Shown here in pieces: positions 32,836 through 41,180 of a DNA stretch of 64,000 nucleotides. The DNA comes from Kribbella pratensis (GTDB lineage Bacteria > Actinomycetota > Actinomycetes > Propionibacteriales > Kribbellaceae), in the NCBI RefSeq assembly GCF_004366075.1, contig NZ_SODU01000004.1, positions 616,839-680,838 of the forward strand, read 5' to 3'. Numbering within the stretch: the first letter of the stretch is position 1; each line of letters begins with the position of its first letter. The translations under genes were made by a program, and so were the position numbers. The notes under the pieces were generated by a model. It was not told the DNA's origin, did no database searches, and saw nothing but the letters and a program-made list of their open reading frames with translations.

Positions 32836-34472
32836 GAGACCGACAACTCCCGATACTCGTTGGCCGACCGTCCCAGCTCGACTACGCGATCGGCCGCGGC
32901 GATCCACGCCGGGCGGTGCGCCACGAGCAGAACTGTGCGACCGGCGCCCCTGAGACCTGCGATGACTTCCGCCTCGGTTTCACAGTCGAGACCCGCTGTT
33001 GGCTCGTCCAGGAGGAGCACTGCCGCGTCGGTGATCAGCGCCCGGGCCAACGCTACTCGGCGCCGCTGGCCGCCCGACAGTAATGCGCCTCGTTCACCGA
33101 CCCGTTGCGCCGGACTCAGCTCCCGTGCGCCTGCCGCGTCGAGCGAGGTCAGCACCTCATCATCCGATGCGTCGGGACGGCCGAGCCGAACATTGGCGGC
33201 AACCGAGCCGTCCCGCAGGCTCGGATGCTGCGGCACCCAGGCGAACTGCCGTCGCCACACCCTCGGCTCGAACTCGGCCGCCCCGGATCCTCCGGCCACA
33301 ACACCACCGGATTCGATGGCAACCAGGCCGAGGATCGCGGCCAGGACCGTCGACTTGCCACTTCCGCTCGGTCCGGTCAGCGCGACAATCTCGCCTGGCC
33401 GCAACTCCAGATCGAACCCGTTCAACGCCGGCGCGTCCCGCCCCGGGTAAGTCACCGTCACGTCGTACAGGGACAGCGCCGTGCAACGGAGGTCTGGCAC
33501 GTCCCTCCGATCACCCCAGTTCGGCACTGCGGTCTCCAGGACCCTGAGTGCCTCTTCGCTCGCCGCCACCCCGTCTGCGCTGGCGTGGAACTGCATGCCC
33601 AGCTGCCGCAACGGGAGATACGCCTCGGGCGCGAGGATCAGCACCACCAGCGCTGTCTCGAGCCCGAGCTTCCCGTCGACCAGCCTGAGACCGACGCCGA
33701 TCGCGACGAGCGCCACCGACAGGCTGGCGAGCAAATCGAGGACCAACGAGGACAGGAACGCCAGCCGCAGGGTCCCCAGCGACGCGATCCGGTACCTGTC
33801 GGTCACCTGTTGTACTGCGGCCGTCTGTGCCTTCGCGCGGCCGAACAGTTTCAGCGTGGTCATTCCACCGGTCACGTCGGCGAAGTGGTGGGCCAGAATC
33901 GCGAGCGCGTGCTGCCTGTGCCGGCTGTGTGCTCGAGCCGCCCAGCCGATCAAGGTCATGAAGATCGGGATCAGCGGCAGAGTGACGAGGACCGTGCCCG
34001 CCGCCAGTAGGTCTCCGGTCGCCATCCAGCCGATCACTCCGGCGGGCACGGTCGATGCCAGGACGAGTTGTGGGAGGTAGCGGGCGAAGTACGGGTCCAG
34101 ATCGTCCAGGCCCTTGGTCAGCAGGGTTGTCAGCGCACTGCTGCGTTCACCACTCAGCCGCACCGGACCGAGCTTCAGCGCGTGCTCCAGCACCTGCCGC
34201 CGCAGCGTGGACTTCACCGCGGCGGCTGCGCGTTGTGCGACCACCTCCTGCGCCCACACCAGCAATGCCCGGCCTGCAACGACAGCAGCCAGACCCCAGG
34301 CGACAGCAGTCACCCCGCTGCCCCGCAGCACGACGCCCGCAATGCCGTGAGCGAGCAGCACGGCCTGCACGATGACCAGCGCCCCGCTCGCGACGCCGAG
34401 TACGATCGACGCCAGCAGGAATAACCGCGCCGCCCGCGCGCGCCTCAGTAATCGCGGGTCGAGCGGCTTCAT
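32832..34472 (-). CDS. cydD: CydD, thiol-reductant ABC exporter subunit
   Basis: A 546-residue half-exporter with six membrane helices (about 15-300) and ATPase: Walker A GPSGSGKST, signature ALLSGGQRRRVALARAL, Walker B AVLLLDEPTAGLD, H-loop AHRP. The EQ-like ARKSQ... text FGRAKAQTAAVQQVTDRYR and LYDVTVTYPGRDAP are typical of CydD. It overlaps the cydB stop by four bases and forms the CydDC heterodimer with the next gene. In some actinobacteria cydC and cydD are fused; here they are separate. Confidence 0.9.
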   Translation of the reverse strand: MKPLDPRLLRRARAARLFLLASIVLGVASGALVIVQAVLLAHGIAGVVLRGSGVTAVAWGLAAVVAGRALLVWAQEVVAQRAAAAVKSTLRRQVLEHALKLGPVRLSGERSSALTTLLTKGLDDLDPYFARYLPQLVLASTVPAGVIGWMATGDLLAAGTVLVTLPLIPIFMTLIGWAARAHSRHRQHALAILAHHFADVTGGMTTLKLFGRAKAQTAAVQQVTDRYRIASLGTLRLAFLSSLVLDLLASLSVALVAIGVGLRLVDGKLGLETALVVLILAPEAYLPLRQLGMQFHASADGVAASEEALRVLETAVPNWGDRRDVPDLRCTALSLYDVTVTYPGRDAPALNGFDLELRPGEIVALTGPSGSGKSTVLAAILGLVAIESGGVVAGGSGAAEFEPRVWRRQFAWVPQHPSLRDGSVAANVRLGRPDASDDEVLTSLDAAGARELSPAQRVGERGALLSGGQRRRVALARALITDAAVLLLDEPTAGLDCETEAEVIAGLRGAGRTVLLVAHRPAWIAAADRVVELGRSANEYRELSVS

Positions 34473-35473
34473 GACGCCGACACCGACACTGGCGCAACCG
34501 TCACGCGCTTGCGGAACACCCAGTAGGACCAGCCTTGGTACAGCAGCACCAACGGCAGGACGATCGCAGTGATGATCGTCATCGCCTTCAAGGTGTACGG
34601 CGTTGACGCGGCATCAACAATTGTCAATGTTGATCCGGGGTCAAGTGTTGACGGCATGACGTCGGGGAACAGCGCGACGAACAGCGACACCACGGCCAGT
34701 CCGATCGCGAGCGTCGTACCGACGAAGGCCCAGCCCTCCCGAGCCAGCTCGTTCGCGACCAGACCACCCGAAAGCGCCACCATCGCAGCCCCGGCCAGAA
34801 TCATCGAGGCCAGATCTCCCCGCAGATGCTGCGCCCACACCAGGAACCCCGCGGCAAGTACCGCGATGACGACACTCGCGCGCGAAGCCAGTCGGTTGGC
34901 GCGGCGGCGTAGGTCGTCGGTGGTGCGCAGGGCGAGGAAGATCGCGCCGTGGGTGACGAACACCGCGACGAAGGTCAGGCCGCCGAGCAGCGCGAACGGG
35001 TTGAGCAGCGTCCCGAAGCCGCCGACGTACTCGTGATCGGCGTCCAGCGGCACCCCGCGCACGATGTTGCCGAAGGCAACGCCCCAGAGCAGCGCGGGCA
35101 GCACCGACCCGACGACGATCATCGCGTCCATCCGCGCGCGCCACTCCGGCTCGTCCCGCTTGCCGCGGTACTCCAGTGCGACGCCGCGCACGATCAGTCC
35201 CACCAGGATCGCGAACAGCGGCAGGTAGAACCCGCTGAACAGCGTTGCGTACCACTCCGGGAACGCCGCGAACGTCGCGCCACCAGCGACGATCAGCCAG
35301 ACTTCGTTGCCGTCCCAGACCGGCCCGATGGTGGTGACGATCGCCCGGCGTTCAGGCTCGGTCCGGCCCAGCACCCGCAGGAGCATCCCGACCCCGAAGT
35401 CGAAGCCCTCGAGCACGAAGTACCCGGTCCACAGCGTCGCGATCGCAACGAACCAGACCGTCGTGAGTTCCAT
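34469..35473 (-). CDS. cydB: Cytochrome bd oxidase subunit II, CydB
   Basis: A 334-residue integral membrane protein with about nine helices and the subunit II marks: N-terminal WFVAIATLWTGYFVLEGFDFGVGML, ERRAIVTTIGPVWDGNEVWLIVAGGATFAAFPEWYATLFSGFYLPLF and RDEPEWR loop. With CydA it forms the quinol oxidase that reduces O2 with high affinity and no proton pumping. Transcribed between cydA (11 bp upstream) and cydD (four-base overlap). Confidence 0.95.
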   Translation of the reverse strand: MELTTVWFVAIATLWTGYFVLEGFDFGVGMLLRVLGRTEPERRAIVTTIGPVWDGNEVWLIVAGGATFAAFPEWYATLFSGFYLPLFAILVGLIVRGVALEYRGKRDEPEWRARMDAMIVVGSVLPALLWGVAFGNIVRGVPLDADHEYVGGFGTLLNPFALLGGLTFVAVFVTHGAIFLALRTTDDLRRRANRLASRASVVIAVLAAGFLVWAQHLRGDLASMILAGAAMVALSGGLVANELAREGWAFVGTTLAIGLAVVSLFVALFPDVMPSTLDPGSTLTIVDAASTPYTLKAMTIITAIVLPLVLLYQGWSYWVFRKRVTVAPVSVSAS

Positions 35474-35484
35474 GTCAGACCACC

Positions 35485-36921
35485 TCAGTACGCGAAGGAC
35501 AGCGGATCAGGCTCGTCATCTGCGCCGGACTCGTCATCATCCGACCCGCCGGTCCGCGGCCTCCCGACGCCCACGTCCGCCTCCGGCAACCCGCTCCAGA
35601 TCGCGCGCAGCATTAACCTCATCTCGACGACCGCGAGTACGCCGTACAGCGCGGTGAACCCGACCAGCGAGGTGATCACCTCGCCGCTGGTCGTACCGGG
35701 TGAGACACCCGACGCCGTCGGCAACAGACCGAACACCAGCCACGGCTGCCGACCGGTCTCGGTGAAGATCCAGCCGAACGTGTTCGCCACCAGCGGCAGC
35801 AACGGCAACGGCGCCGCCAGCCACACCAGCCAGCGGGCAGGAGCCCGCCCGCGGCGCGTGGTCCACAACAACCACAGCGCGACCGCGGCCGACGCCATCC
35901 CGACCCCGATCATCAACCGGAACGTCCAATACGTCAGCGGGATGTTCGGCTTGTACGACCCCGGCCCGTACAACTGCTCGTACGCCTCCTGCAGCGAATT
36001 GATCCCCTGCACCTCACCATCGAAACGCCCGGTCGCCAGGAACGACAGCAGATACGGCAACTTGATCGAGAAAATCTCCTTCGAACCGTCCAACGTGCCG
36101 ACCGTGAACACCGAGAACGACGCCGGCTTCTCGGTCTCGTACAACGCCTCAGCCGCCGCCATCTTCATCGGCTGCACCTCAGTCATCACCTTGCCCTGCA
36201 GATCACCGCTGATCGCGACACCCACACCGGCCACCAGCACGACCGACGCCCCGATCTTCAGCGCCGACCGGAACACATCCCCGTCCGTGCCCGGCCGACG
36301 GACCAGATGCCACAACGCGACCCCGGCCACGAACGCGCCGCCGACCATGAACGCGGCGAAGATCGTGTGCGGAAACGTCACCAGCACGACCTTGTTGGTC
36401 AGCACCGCCCACAGATCCGTCAACTCCGCACGACCCCGAGCCGCGTTGTAACGAAAACCCACCGGGTTCTGCATCCACGAATTGGCCGCAAGGATGAAGT
36501 ACGCCGACAACTGCGTGCCGAGCACCACCATCCAAATGCAGCCCAGATGCACCAACTTCGGGAGCCGGTCCCAGCCGAAGATCCACAAACCGATGAACGT
36601 CGACTCCAGGAAGAACGCCAGCAGCCCCTCCAGCGCCAACGGGGCCCCGAACACATCGCCGACGAACCGCGAATAGTCACTCCAGTTCATCCCGAACTGG
36701 AACTCCTGCACCAAACCGGTGACCACACCCATCGCAATGTTGATCAAGAACAGCTTCCCGTAGAACTTCGTCAGCCGGAGGTACTTCTCCTTCCCGGTCC
36801 GGTACCAGGCGGTCTGCAGGCCGGCGGTGATCGCGACCAACGAGATCGTCACCGGCACGAAGAAAAAGTGATACACGGTGGTGATCGCGAACTGCCACCG
36901 CGCCAGATCCAGGCCGTCCAT
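35485..36921 (-). CDS. cydA: Cytochrome bd oxidase subunit I, CydA (short Q-loop type)
   Basis: A 478-residue subunit that carries hemes b558, b595 and d. H18 (VYHFFFVP) is the N-terminal heme ligand; TETGRQPW is the quinol-site motif. The length and short loop before it are those of the S-type group. ATG 36921 has GGGGAGG at ideal spacing, so an extended start upstream is rejected. First gene of cydABDC; the upstream region has symmetrical TGTGACA/TGTCACA half-sites shared with the divergent sugar operon. Confidence 0.95.
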   Translation of the reverse strand: MDGLDLARWQFAITTVYHFFFVPVTISLVAITAGLQTAWYRTGKEKYLRLTKFYGKLFLINIAMGVVTGLVQEFQFGMNWSDYSRFVGDVFGAPLALEGLLAFFLESTFIGLWIFGWDRLPKLVHLGCIWMVVLGTQLSAYFILAANSWMQNPVGFRYNAARGRAELTDLWAVLTNKVVLVTFPHTIFAAFMVGGAFVAGVALWHLVRRPGTDGDVFRSALKIGASVVLVAGVGVAISGDLQGKVMTEVQPMKMAAAEALYETEKPASFSVFTVGTLDGSKEIFSIKLPYLLSFLATGRFDGEVQGINSLQEAYEQLYGPGSYKPNIPLTYWTFRLMIGVGMASAAVALWLLWTTRRGRAPARWLVWLAAPLPLLPLVANTFGWIFTETGRQPWLVFGLLPTASGVSPGTTSGEVITSLVGFTALYGVLAVVEMRLMLRAIWSGLPEADVGVGRPRTGGSDDDESGADDEPDPLSFAY

Positions 36922-36976
36922 CGCCACCTCCCCGCGCCCACTCGTCGACATCCGTACCGACAAGTCCGCGAGGACG

Positions 36977-37020
36977 GTCACTTTGTGACAGCCCCGTCAT
37001 CCGGACGTAGATGTCACAAA
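36977..37020. promoter_or_regulatory. Symmetrical TGTGACA repeats in the divergent cydA / sugar-importer promoter
   Basis: TTTGTGACA (36982-36990) and TGTCACAAA (37012-37020) are exact inverted repeats with 21 bp between them (centres about three helical turns apart). The left one also forms a compact palindrome GTCAC-TTT-GTGAC (36977-36989). TGTGA/TCACA half-sites fit CRP/FNR-family and partly Rex-type binding. Both cydA (-) and the substrate-binding protein gene (+) start within 100 bp, so either or both may be controlled. Confidence 0.45.
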
Positions 37021-37078
37021 CTCAGCCCTCCCCCGGACTACCCAACGCGACAACAGGCACAGATCCGTTGGAGAAACC

Positions 37079-38356
37079 ATGAGACGAACGATCGCAACTG
37101 CCGCTCTTGCCGTGATGCTCACAGCGGCCGCAGGATGCGGAGGCGCCGCGCCCGGTCCAGATGCTCAGGCCAGAGGCGAGATCACCGTCTGGTACTCGAA
37201 CAATCTCGAAGAGGTCGCGTGGGGCAAGCAGATGGTCGCAGCCTGGAACGCGGAACACGCGGACCAGAAGATCTCTGCACAGGAGATCCCGACCGGAAAG
37301 AGCTCCGAAGAAGTCATCGGCGCCGCGATCACGGCCGGCAACGCGCCCTGCCTGATCTTCAACACCTCGCCGGCCTCGATCTCACAGTTCCAGAAGCAGG
37401 GCGGCCTGGTGCCGCTGGACACGTTCAGCGACGGTACGTCGTACCTCGAGGGCCGCTCCGGCGATGTCGCCGAGCAGTACAAGTCGTCGGACGGAAAGTA
37501 CTACCAGCTTCCGTGGAAGTCGAACCCGGTGATGATCTTCTACAACAAGAAGGCGTTCGCCAAGGCCGGCATCGACCCGACGAACCCGCCGCTGAGGACG
37601 GACGACGAGTTCCTCGCCACCGTTCGGAAGGTGGTGGCAGCCAAGGGCGCGCAGTACGCGATCCTTCCGGCCCCGAGCAACGAGTTCTACCAGTCCTGGT
37701 TCGACTTCTACCCGCTGTTCGCGGCCGAGACCGGTGGAAGCCAACTGGTCGCCGATGGCAAGGCACAGTTCGCCGGCGACGCGGGCAGGAAGGTCGCTCA
37801 GTTCTGGCGGACTCTCTACGCCGAGAACCTGGCCGGCAAGGAGAGGTACACCGGTGACGCGTTCGCCGACGGCAAGGCGGCCATGGCGATCGTCGGCCCG
37901 TGGGCGATCTCGGTGTACAAGGGCAAGGTCGACTGGGGCGTCGTACCGGTGCCGACGTCGTCCGGCAGGCCGGCGAACCAGATCCACACCTTCTCCGACG
38001 CCAAGAACGTGGCGATGTACTCCGCGTGCAAGAATCGCGGGACGGCCTGGGACGTGCTGAAGTTCGCCACCAGCAAGGAGCAGGATGGCAAGTTCCTCCA
38101 GCTGACCGGGCAGATGCCGCTGCGCAAGGACGTCGCCTCGGCGTACCCGGACTACTTCGCCAAGAACCCCGACTACAAGACGTTCGCGGACCAGGCCGCG
38201 CGCACGGTGGAAGTGCCGAACGTGCAGGACTCGATCACCATCTGGCAGACCTTCCGGGACGCGTACTCCAAGTCGGTCATCTTCGGCCGCCAGGACCCAG
38301 GCACGGCCCTGGAGGAAGCTGCCCGCCGCGTCGATCAGCTCGCGTCAGAGTCATGA
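37079..38356 (+). CDS. Sugar ABC transporter substrate-binding lipoprotein
   Basis: A 425-residue family 1 (CUT1) binding protein. Signal peptide MRRTIATAALAVMLTAAAG with lipobox TAAAGC, lipidated C20. The mature part has EITVWYSNNLEEVAWGKQMVAAWN, LPWKSNPVMIFYNKKAFAKAGID and DGKAAMAIVGPWAI, all typical of maltose/oligosaccharide-type SBPs. First gene of a five-gene unit ending in GH130 and a hexose-phosphate mutase, so the ligand is likely a beta-mannoside oligosaccharide (inference). TTGGAG precedes the ATG. Confidence 0.88.
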   Translation: MRRTIATAALAVMLTAAAGCGGAAPGPDAQARGEITVWYSNNLEEVAWGKQMVAAWNAEHADQKISAQEIPTGKSSEEVIGAAITAGNAPCLIFNTSPASISQFQKQGGLVPLDTFSDGTSYLEGRSGDVAEQYKSSDGKYYQLPWKSNPVMIFYNKKAFAKAGIDPTNPPLRTDDEFLATVRKVVAAKGAQYAILPAPSNEFYQSWFDFYPLFAAETGGSQLVADGKAQFAGDAGRKVAQFWRTLYAENLAGKERYTGDAFADGKAAMAIVGPWAISVYKGKVDWGVVPVPTSSGRPANQIHTFSDAKNVAMYSACKNRGTAWDVLKFATSKEQDGKFLQLTGQMPLRKDVASAYPDYFAKNPDYKTFADQAARTVEVPNVQDSITIWQTFRDAYSKSVIFGRQDPGTALEEAARRVDQLASES

Positions 38357-39300
38357 CCGTCACAAGCAATCCGGTGATCCGCGAGACTCCCAGGCAAGGG
38401 ATCTCCGGCAGGCGAACCTGGTTCGGTCGAGTCATCGGCGAACAACCGATCGGCGGCGCACTCGTCGCGCCGTACGTCGTGTTCCTCCTCGCGGTCTTCG
38501 CCTACCCGCTCGGCTTCGCGGTCTACATCTCGTTCCATGACTACTTCTTCGCGGCACCGGGCGCGATTGTCGAGCGTCCGTTCGTCGCATTCGACAACTA
38601 CGTCGCCGTGCTGTCGGACGCGGCGGTACGGCGTGCCTTCGGCAACGTCCTGGTCTTCCTCTTGATCAACGGGCCGTTGACGGTCGTCCTGTCGCTGGTC
38701 CTGGCAAACGCCCTGAACGCCGCGATCCGGTGGCGCACCTTCTTCCGGGTCAGCTACTACGTGCCGTACGTGACCGCGAGCGTCGCAGTCGTCGGCGTCT
38801 GGCTGTTCTTGTTCAACTCCGACGGCCTCGTCAACGCTGTCCTCGGTCCCGTCGCGCCCGATCCCTCCTGGCTGGTCAACTCGAAGCTGGCAATGCCGAC
38901 GGTGGCGATCTATGTGACCTGGAAACAACTCGGATTCTTCATCCTGCTGTACCTCGCCGCCCTGCAGAACGTGTCGAGAGACCTCTACGAGGCAGCTGCC
39001 ATGGATGGCGCAGGCCGGTTCCAGTCGTTCTGGAACGTCACGGTGCCAGGAGTCCGGCCCGCAACGACACTGGTCGTACTTCTCGCCACGGTGACCGGGG
39101 CGAACCTGTTCACCGAGCCCTATCTGTTGACCGGAGGCGGCGGGCCGGACGGCGCGTCTGCCTCCCCGGTCCTGATCATGTACCAGCGCGGAATCGAGCA
39201 AGGCAATCCTGATGTCGGCGCGGCTATCGGCATCCTGCTCGTCATCGGCGTACTGATCCTGGCATTGATCGAACGGCGCTTCGTGGGGAGAGAAGACTGA
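38353..39300 (+). CDS. Sugar ABC transporter permease (MalF type)
   Basis: A 315-residue permease with six helices, first at about 32-55 (GGALVAPYVVFLLAVFAYPLGFAVYISF). The cytoplasmic EAA loop reads LYEAAAMDGAGRFQSFWNVTVPGVRP, which docks the ATPase. Start overlaps the binding-protein stop by four bases (ATGA). Pairs with the next gene; no ATPase gene is in the operon. Confidence 0.9.
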   Translation: MTVTSNPVIRETPRQGISGRRTWFGRVIGEQPIGGALVAPYVVFLLAVFAYPLGFAVYISFHDYFFAAPGAIVERPFVAFDNYVAVLSDAAVRRAFGNVLVFLLINGPLTVVLSLVLANALNAAIRWRTFFRVSYYVPYVTASVAVVGVWLFLFNSDGLVNAVLGPVAPDPSWLVNSKLAMPTVAIYVTWKQLGFFILLYLAALQNVSRDLYEAAAMDGAGRFQSFWNVTVPGVRPATTLVVLLATVTGANLFTEPYLLTGGGGPDGASASPVLIMYQRGIEQGNPDVGAAIGILLVIGVLILALIERRFVGRED

Positions 39301-40118
39301 TGCGATGGCGCTTTCCTGCCCTACTGGCCGGCGCGTTCGTGTTTCTGTTCCCGTTCTACTACATGCTGATCGGGAGTCTGCAGGCTGAGCCCGATCCATC
39401 GGTCGGCGGCGCCTTTCCCGCACCGGGCAACCTCACCGGCGAGAACTACGCCGAGATCGACGCGGCGATCAACCTCGGTCGCACGTTGCTCAATTCGGGC
39501 GTCTTCACCGGTGGAGTGATCCTCGGCACGATGGTTTTCGGGGTCCTGGCCGGCTATGCGCTGGCGCGACTGCGGTTCCGCGGACGGGGGCTGGTGTTCA
39601 GCCTGATGCTGCTGATCCAGGTGATCCCGTTCCAATTGCTGACGATCCCCTTGTACGTGCTGGTCGTCCGCAGCTACGGGCTCGCCGACTCCTATCTCGG
39701 CATGATCGTGCCGTTCGCGATCAACTCGACCGCAGTGTTCGTGTTCCGTCAGTACTTCCTCCAATTGCCGGGCGAACTGTTCGACGCCGCCCGGATCGAC
39801 GGTGCGTCCGAACTCAGCATTCTGTGGCGCGTCGCGATTCCCCTGGTGCGGCCTGCACTCCTCACCGGCGTATTGCTGACCTTCATCGGTCCGTGGAACG
39901 AGTTCCTCTGGCCCTTCCTGATCACCAAGAACCAGGAACTGCAACCGCTCGCCGTGGCACTGTCCAACTACCTCACGACGGTGTCGGCCCGCGCCGCCAA
40001 TCCGTTCGGTGCGGTACTGGCCGGCGCCTGCGTACTCGCGGCGCCAGCCGTCGGACTCTTCGTTGTCTTCCAGCGCCAGTTCATCTCCCAGGGACTCGAA
40101 TCCGGACTGAAGGGTTGA
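39300..40118 (+). CDS. Sugar ABC transporter permease (MalG type)
   Basis: A 272-residue permease with six helices; EAA loop LFDAARIDGASELSILWRVAIPLVRPALLTG. The C-terminus ends FVVFQRQFISQGLESGLKG, the MalG-type tail. ATG 39300 overlaps the previous stop by one base. The N-terminus begins directly at the first membrane helix (MRWRFPALLAGAFVFLFPFYYM), a short form but complete. Forms the import channel with the preceding permease. Confidence 0.9.
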   Translation: MRWRFPALLAGAFVFLFPFYYMLIGSLQAEPDPSVGGAFPAPGNLTGENYAEIDAAINLGRTLLNSGVFTGGVILGTMVFGVLAGYALARLRFRGRGLVFSLMLLIQVIPFQLLTIPLYVLVVRSYGLADSYLGMIVPFAINSTAVFVFRQYFLQLPGELFDAARIDGASELSILWRVAIPLVRPALLTGVLLTFIGPWNEFLWPFLITKNQELQPLAVALSNYLTTVSARAANPFGAVLAGACVLAAPAVGLFVVFQRQFISQGLESGLKG

Positions 40119-40123
40119 TTGAC

Positions 40124-41179
40124 ATGACCTTCCCGTACACCTTGACTCGTGTCGGCGTCCTGATGACTCCCGAGCCCGGCAACGAGCTCGAAGCCGAGGG
40201 GGTGCTGAACCCGGCCACTGGGCACACTCCGGATCGGAAAGTCCACCTCCTCCCCCGCCTGGTTGCCGCAGGCAACGTATCGCGGGTCGGGCTGGCCAGC
40301 ATCTCACTGGACGACGGCGTACCTGTCGGAGTCCAGCGGGAGGGAGTCGTCCTCGCGCCCGACGAGGGCTGGGAGCGTGGGGCAAACAACGCCGGGGTCG
40401 AGGACCCGCGGGTGACCTTCCTGGCCGCACTCGGTCTCCACGTGATGACCTACGTCGCCTACGGCCCGCTCGGCCCGAAACCGGCGTTGGCCGTGTCGTC
40501 GAACCTGCGGGACTGGCGACGCCTTGGACCGTCGCATTTCGAGTACCAACCGTCACTGGACACGGATCTGAACCTGTTCCCCAACAAGGACACCGTGTTC
40601 TTCCCGCGGCCGGTGCCCGGTCCGGACGGCGAACCGTCGTACGCGATGCTGCACCGGCCGATGTGGGACCTCGGGTGGTTCCGGGAGGGCGAAGGCGTGC
40701 ACTTGCCCGCCGGAGTCACCGACCAGCGGCCCGGGATCTGGGTGTCCTTCACACCCGTCGCCGAGGTCGAACGAGATGTCCGCAACCTGGTGCATCTGCG
40801 TTATCACCGGCTGGTGGCGATGCCGGAGTACCCGTTCGAGGCGCTGAAGATCGGTGCGGGACCGCCGCCGTTGTGGACGCCGGAGGGATGGCTGGTCATT
40901 CATCACGGGGTCACCGGTCGACAGCCGAAGGGCATCGACCCGACGACTCAGGAGGTCACCTACTCGGCCGGCGCACTGCTGCTCGACACCGAGGACGTGA
41001 CCAAGGTCATCGACAGAACCTCCGAGCCTTTACTCATCCCCGAAACCGAAGAGGAACGGACAGGAACCGTCGCCAACGTCGTGTTCCCGACCGCCATCGA
41101 GGAAATCGAGTGTGTCCGCTACGTCTTCTACGGAATGGCCGACGCGAAGATCGGCGTCGCCCGGCTCGAGAAGGTGTGA
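40124..41179 (+). CDS. GH130 glycoside phosphorylase (beta-mannoside type)
   Basis: A 351-residue five-bladed beta-propeller enzyme of GH130. Visible marks are NNAGVEDPRVTFL (the ED-PR active-site segment; the catalytic Asp/Glu region), PNKDTVFFPRPV with the K-D pair, W-IGAGPPPLWTPEGWLVIHHGV and YVFYGMADAKIGVA. GH130 enzymes cleave beta-mannosides with phosphate, giving alpha-mannose-1-phosphate; some act on mannosyl-glucose or mannooligosaccharides. Neighbours (importer upstream, mutase one base after its stop) support a phosphorolytic route. Exact substrate is inferred. GAAGGG precedes the ATG. Confidence 0.85.
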   Translation: MTFPYTLTRVGVLMTPEPGNELEAEGVLNPATGHTPDRKVHLLPRLVAAGNVSRVGLASISLDDGVPVGVQREGVVLAPDEGWERGANNAGVEDPRVTFLAALGLHVMTYVAYGPLGPKPALAVSSNLRDWRRLGPSHFEYQPSLDTDLNLFPNKDTVFFPRPVPGPDGEPSYAMLHRPMWDLGWFREGEGVHLPAGVTDQRPGIWVSFTPVAEVERDVRNLVHLRYHRLVAMPEYPFEALKIGAGPPPLWTPEGWLVIHHGVTGRQPKGIDPTTQEVTYSAGALLLDTEDVTKVIDRTSEPLLIPETEEERTGTVANVVFPTAIEEIECVRYVFYGMADAKIGVARLEKV

Positions 41180-41180
41180 C

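Noticed and set aside
34949..36451. A 500-codon plus-strand frame opposite cydA and cydB
   Set aside because: cydA and cydB are certain on the minus strand; the plus frame lacks RBS and any domain.
36982..37020. Canonical Rex operator before cydA
   Set aside because: The half-sites TTGTGA/TCACAA are similar, but the spacing of 21 bp does not match the compact 8+(2-4)+8 Rex site, so it is recorded only as a TGTGACA repeat.
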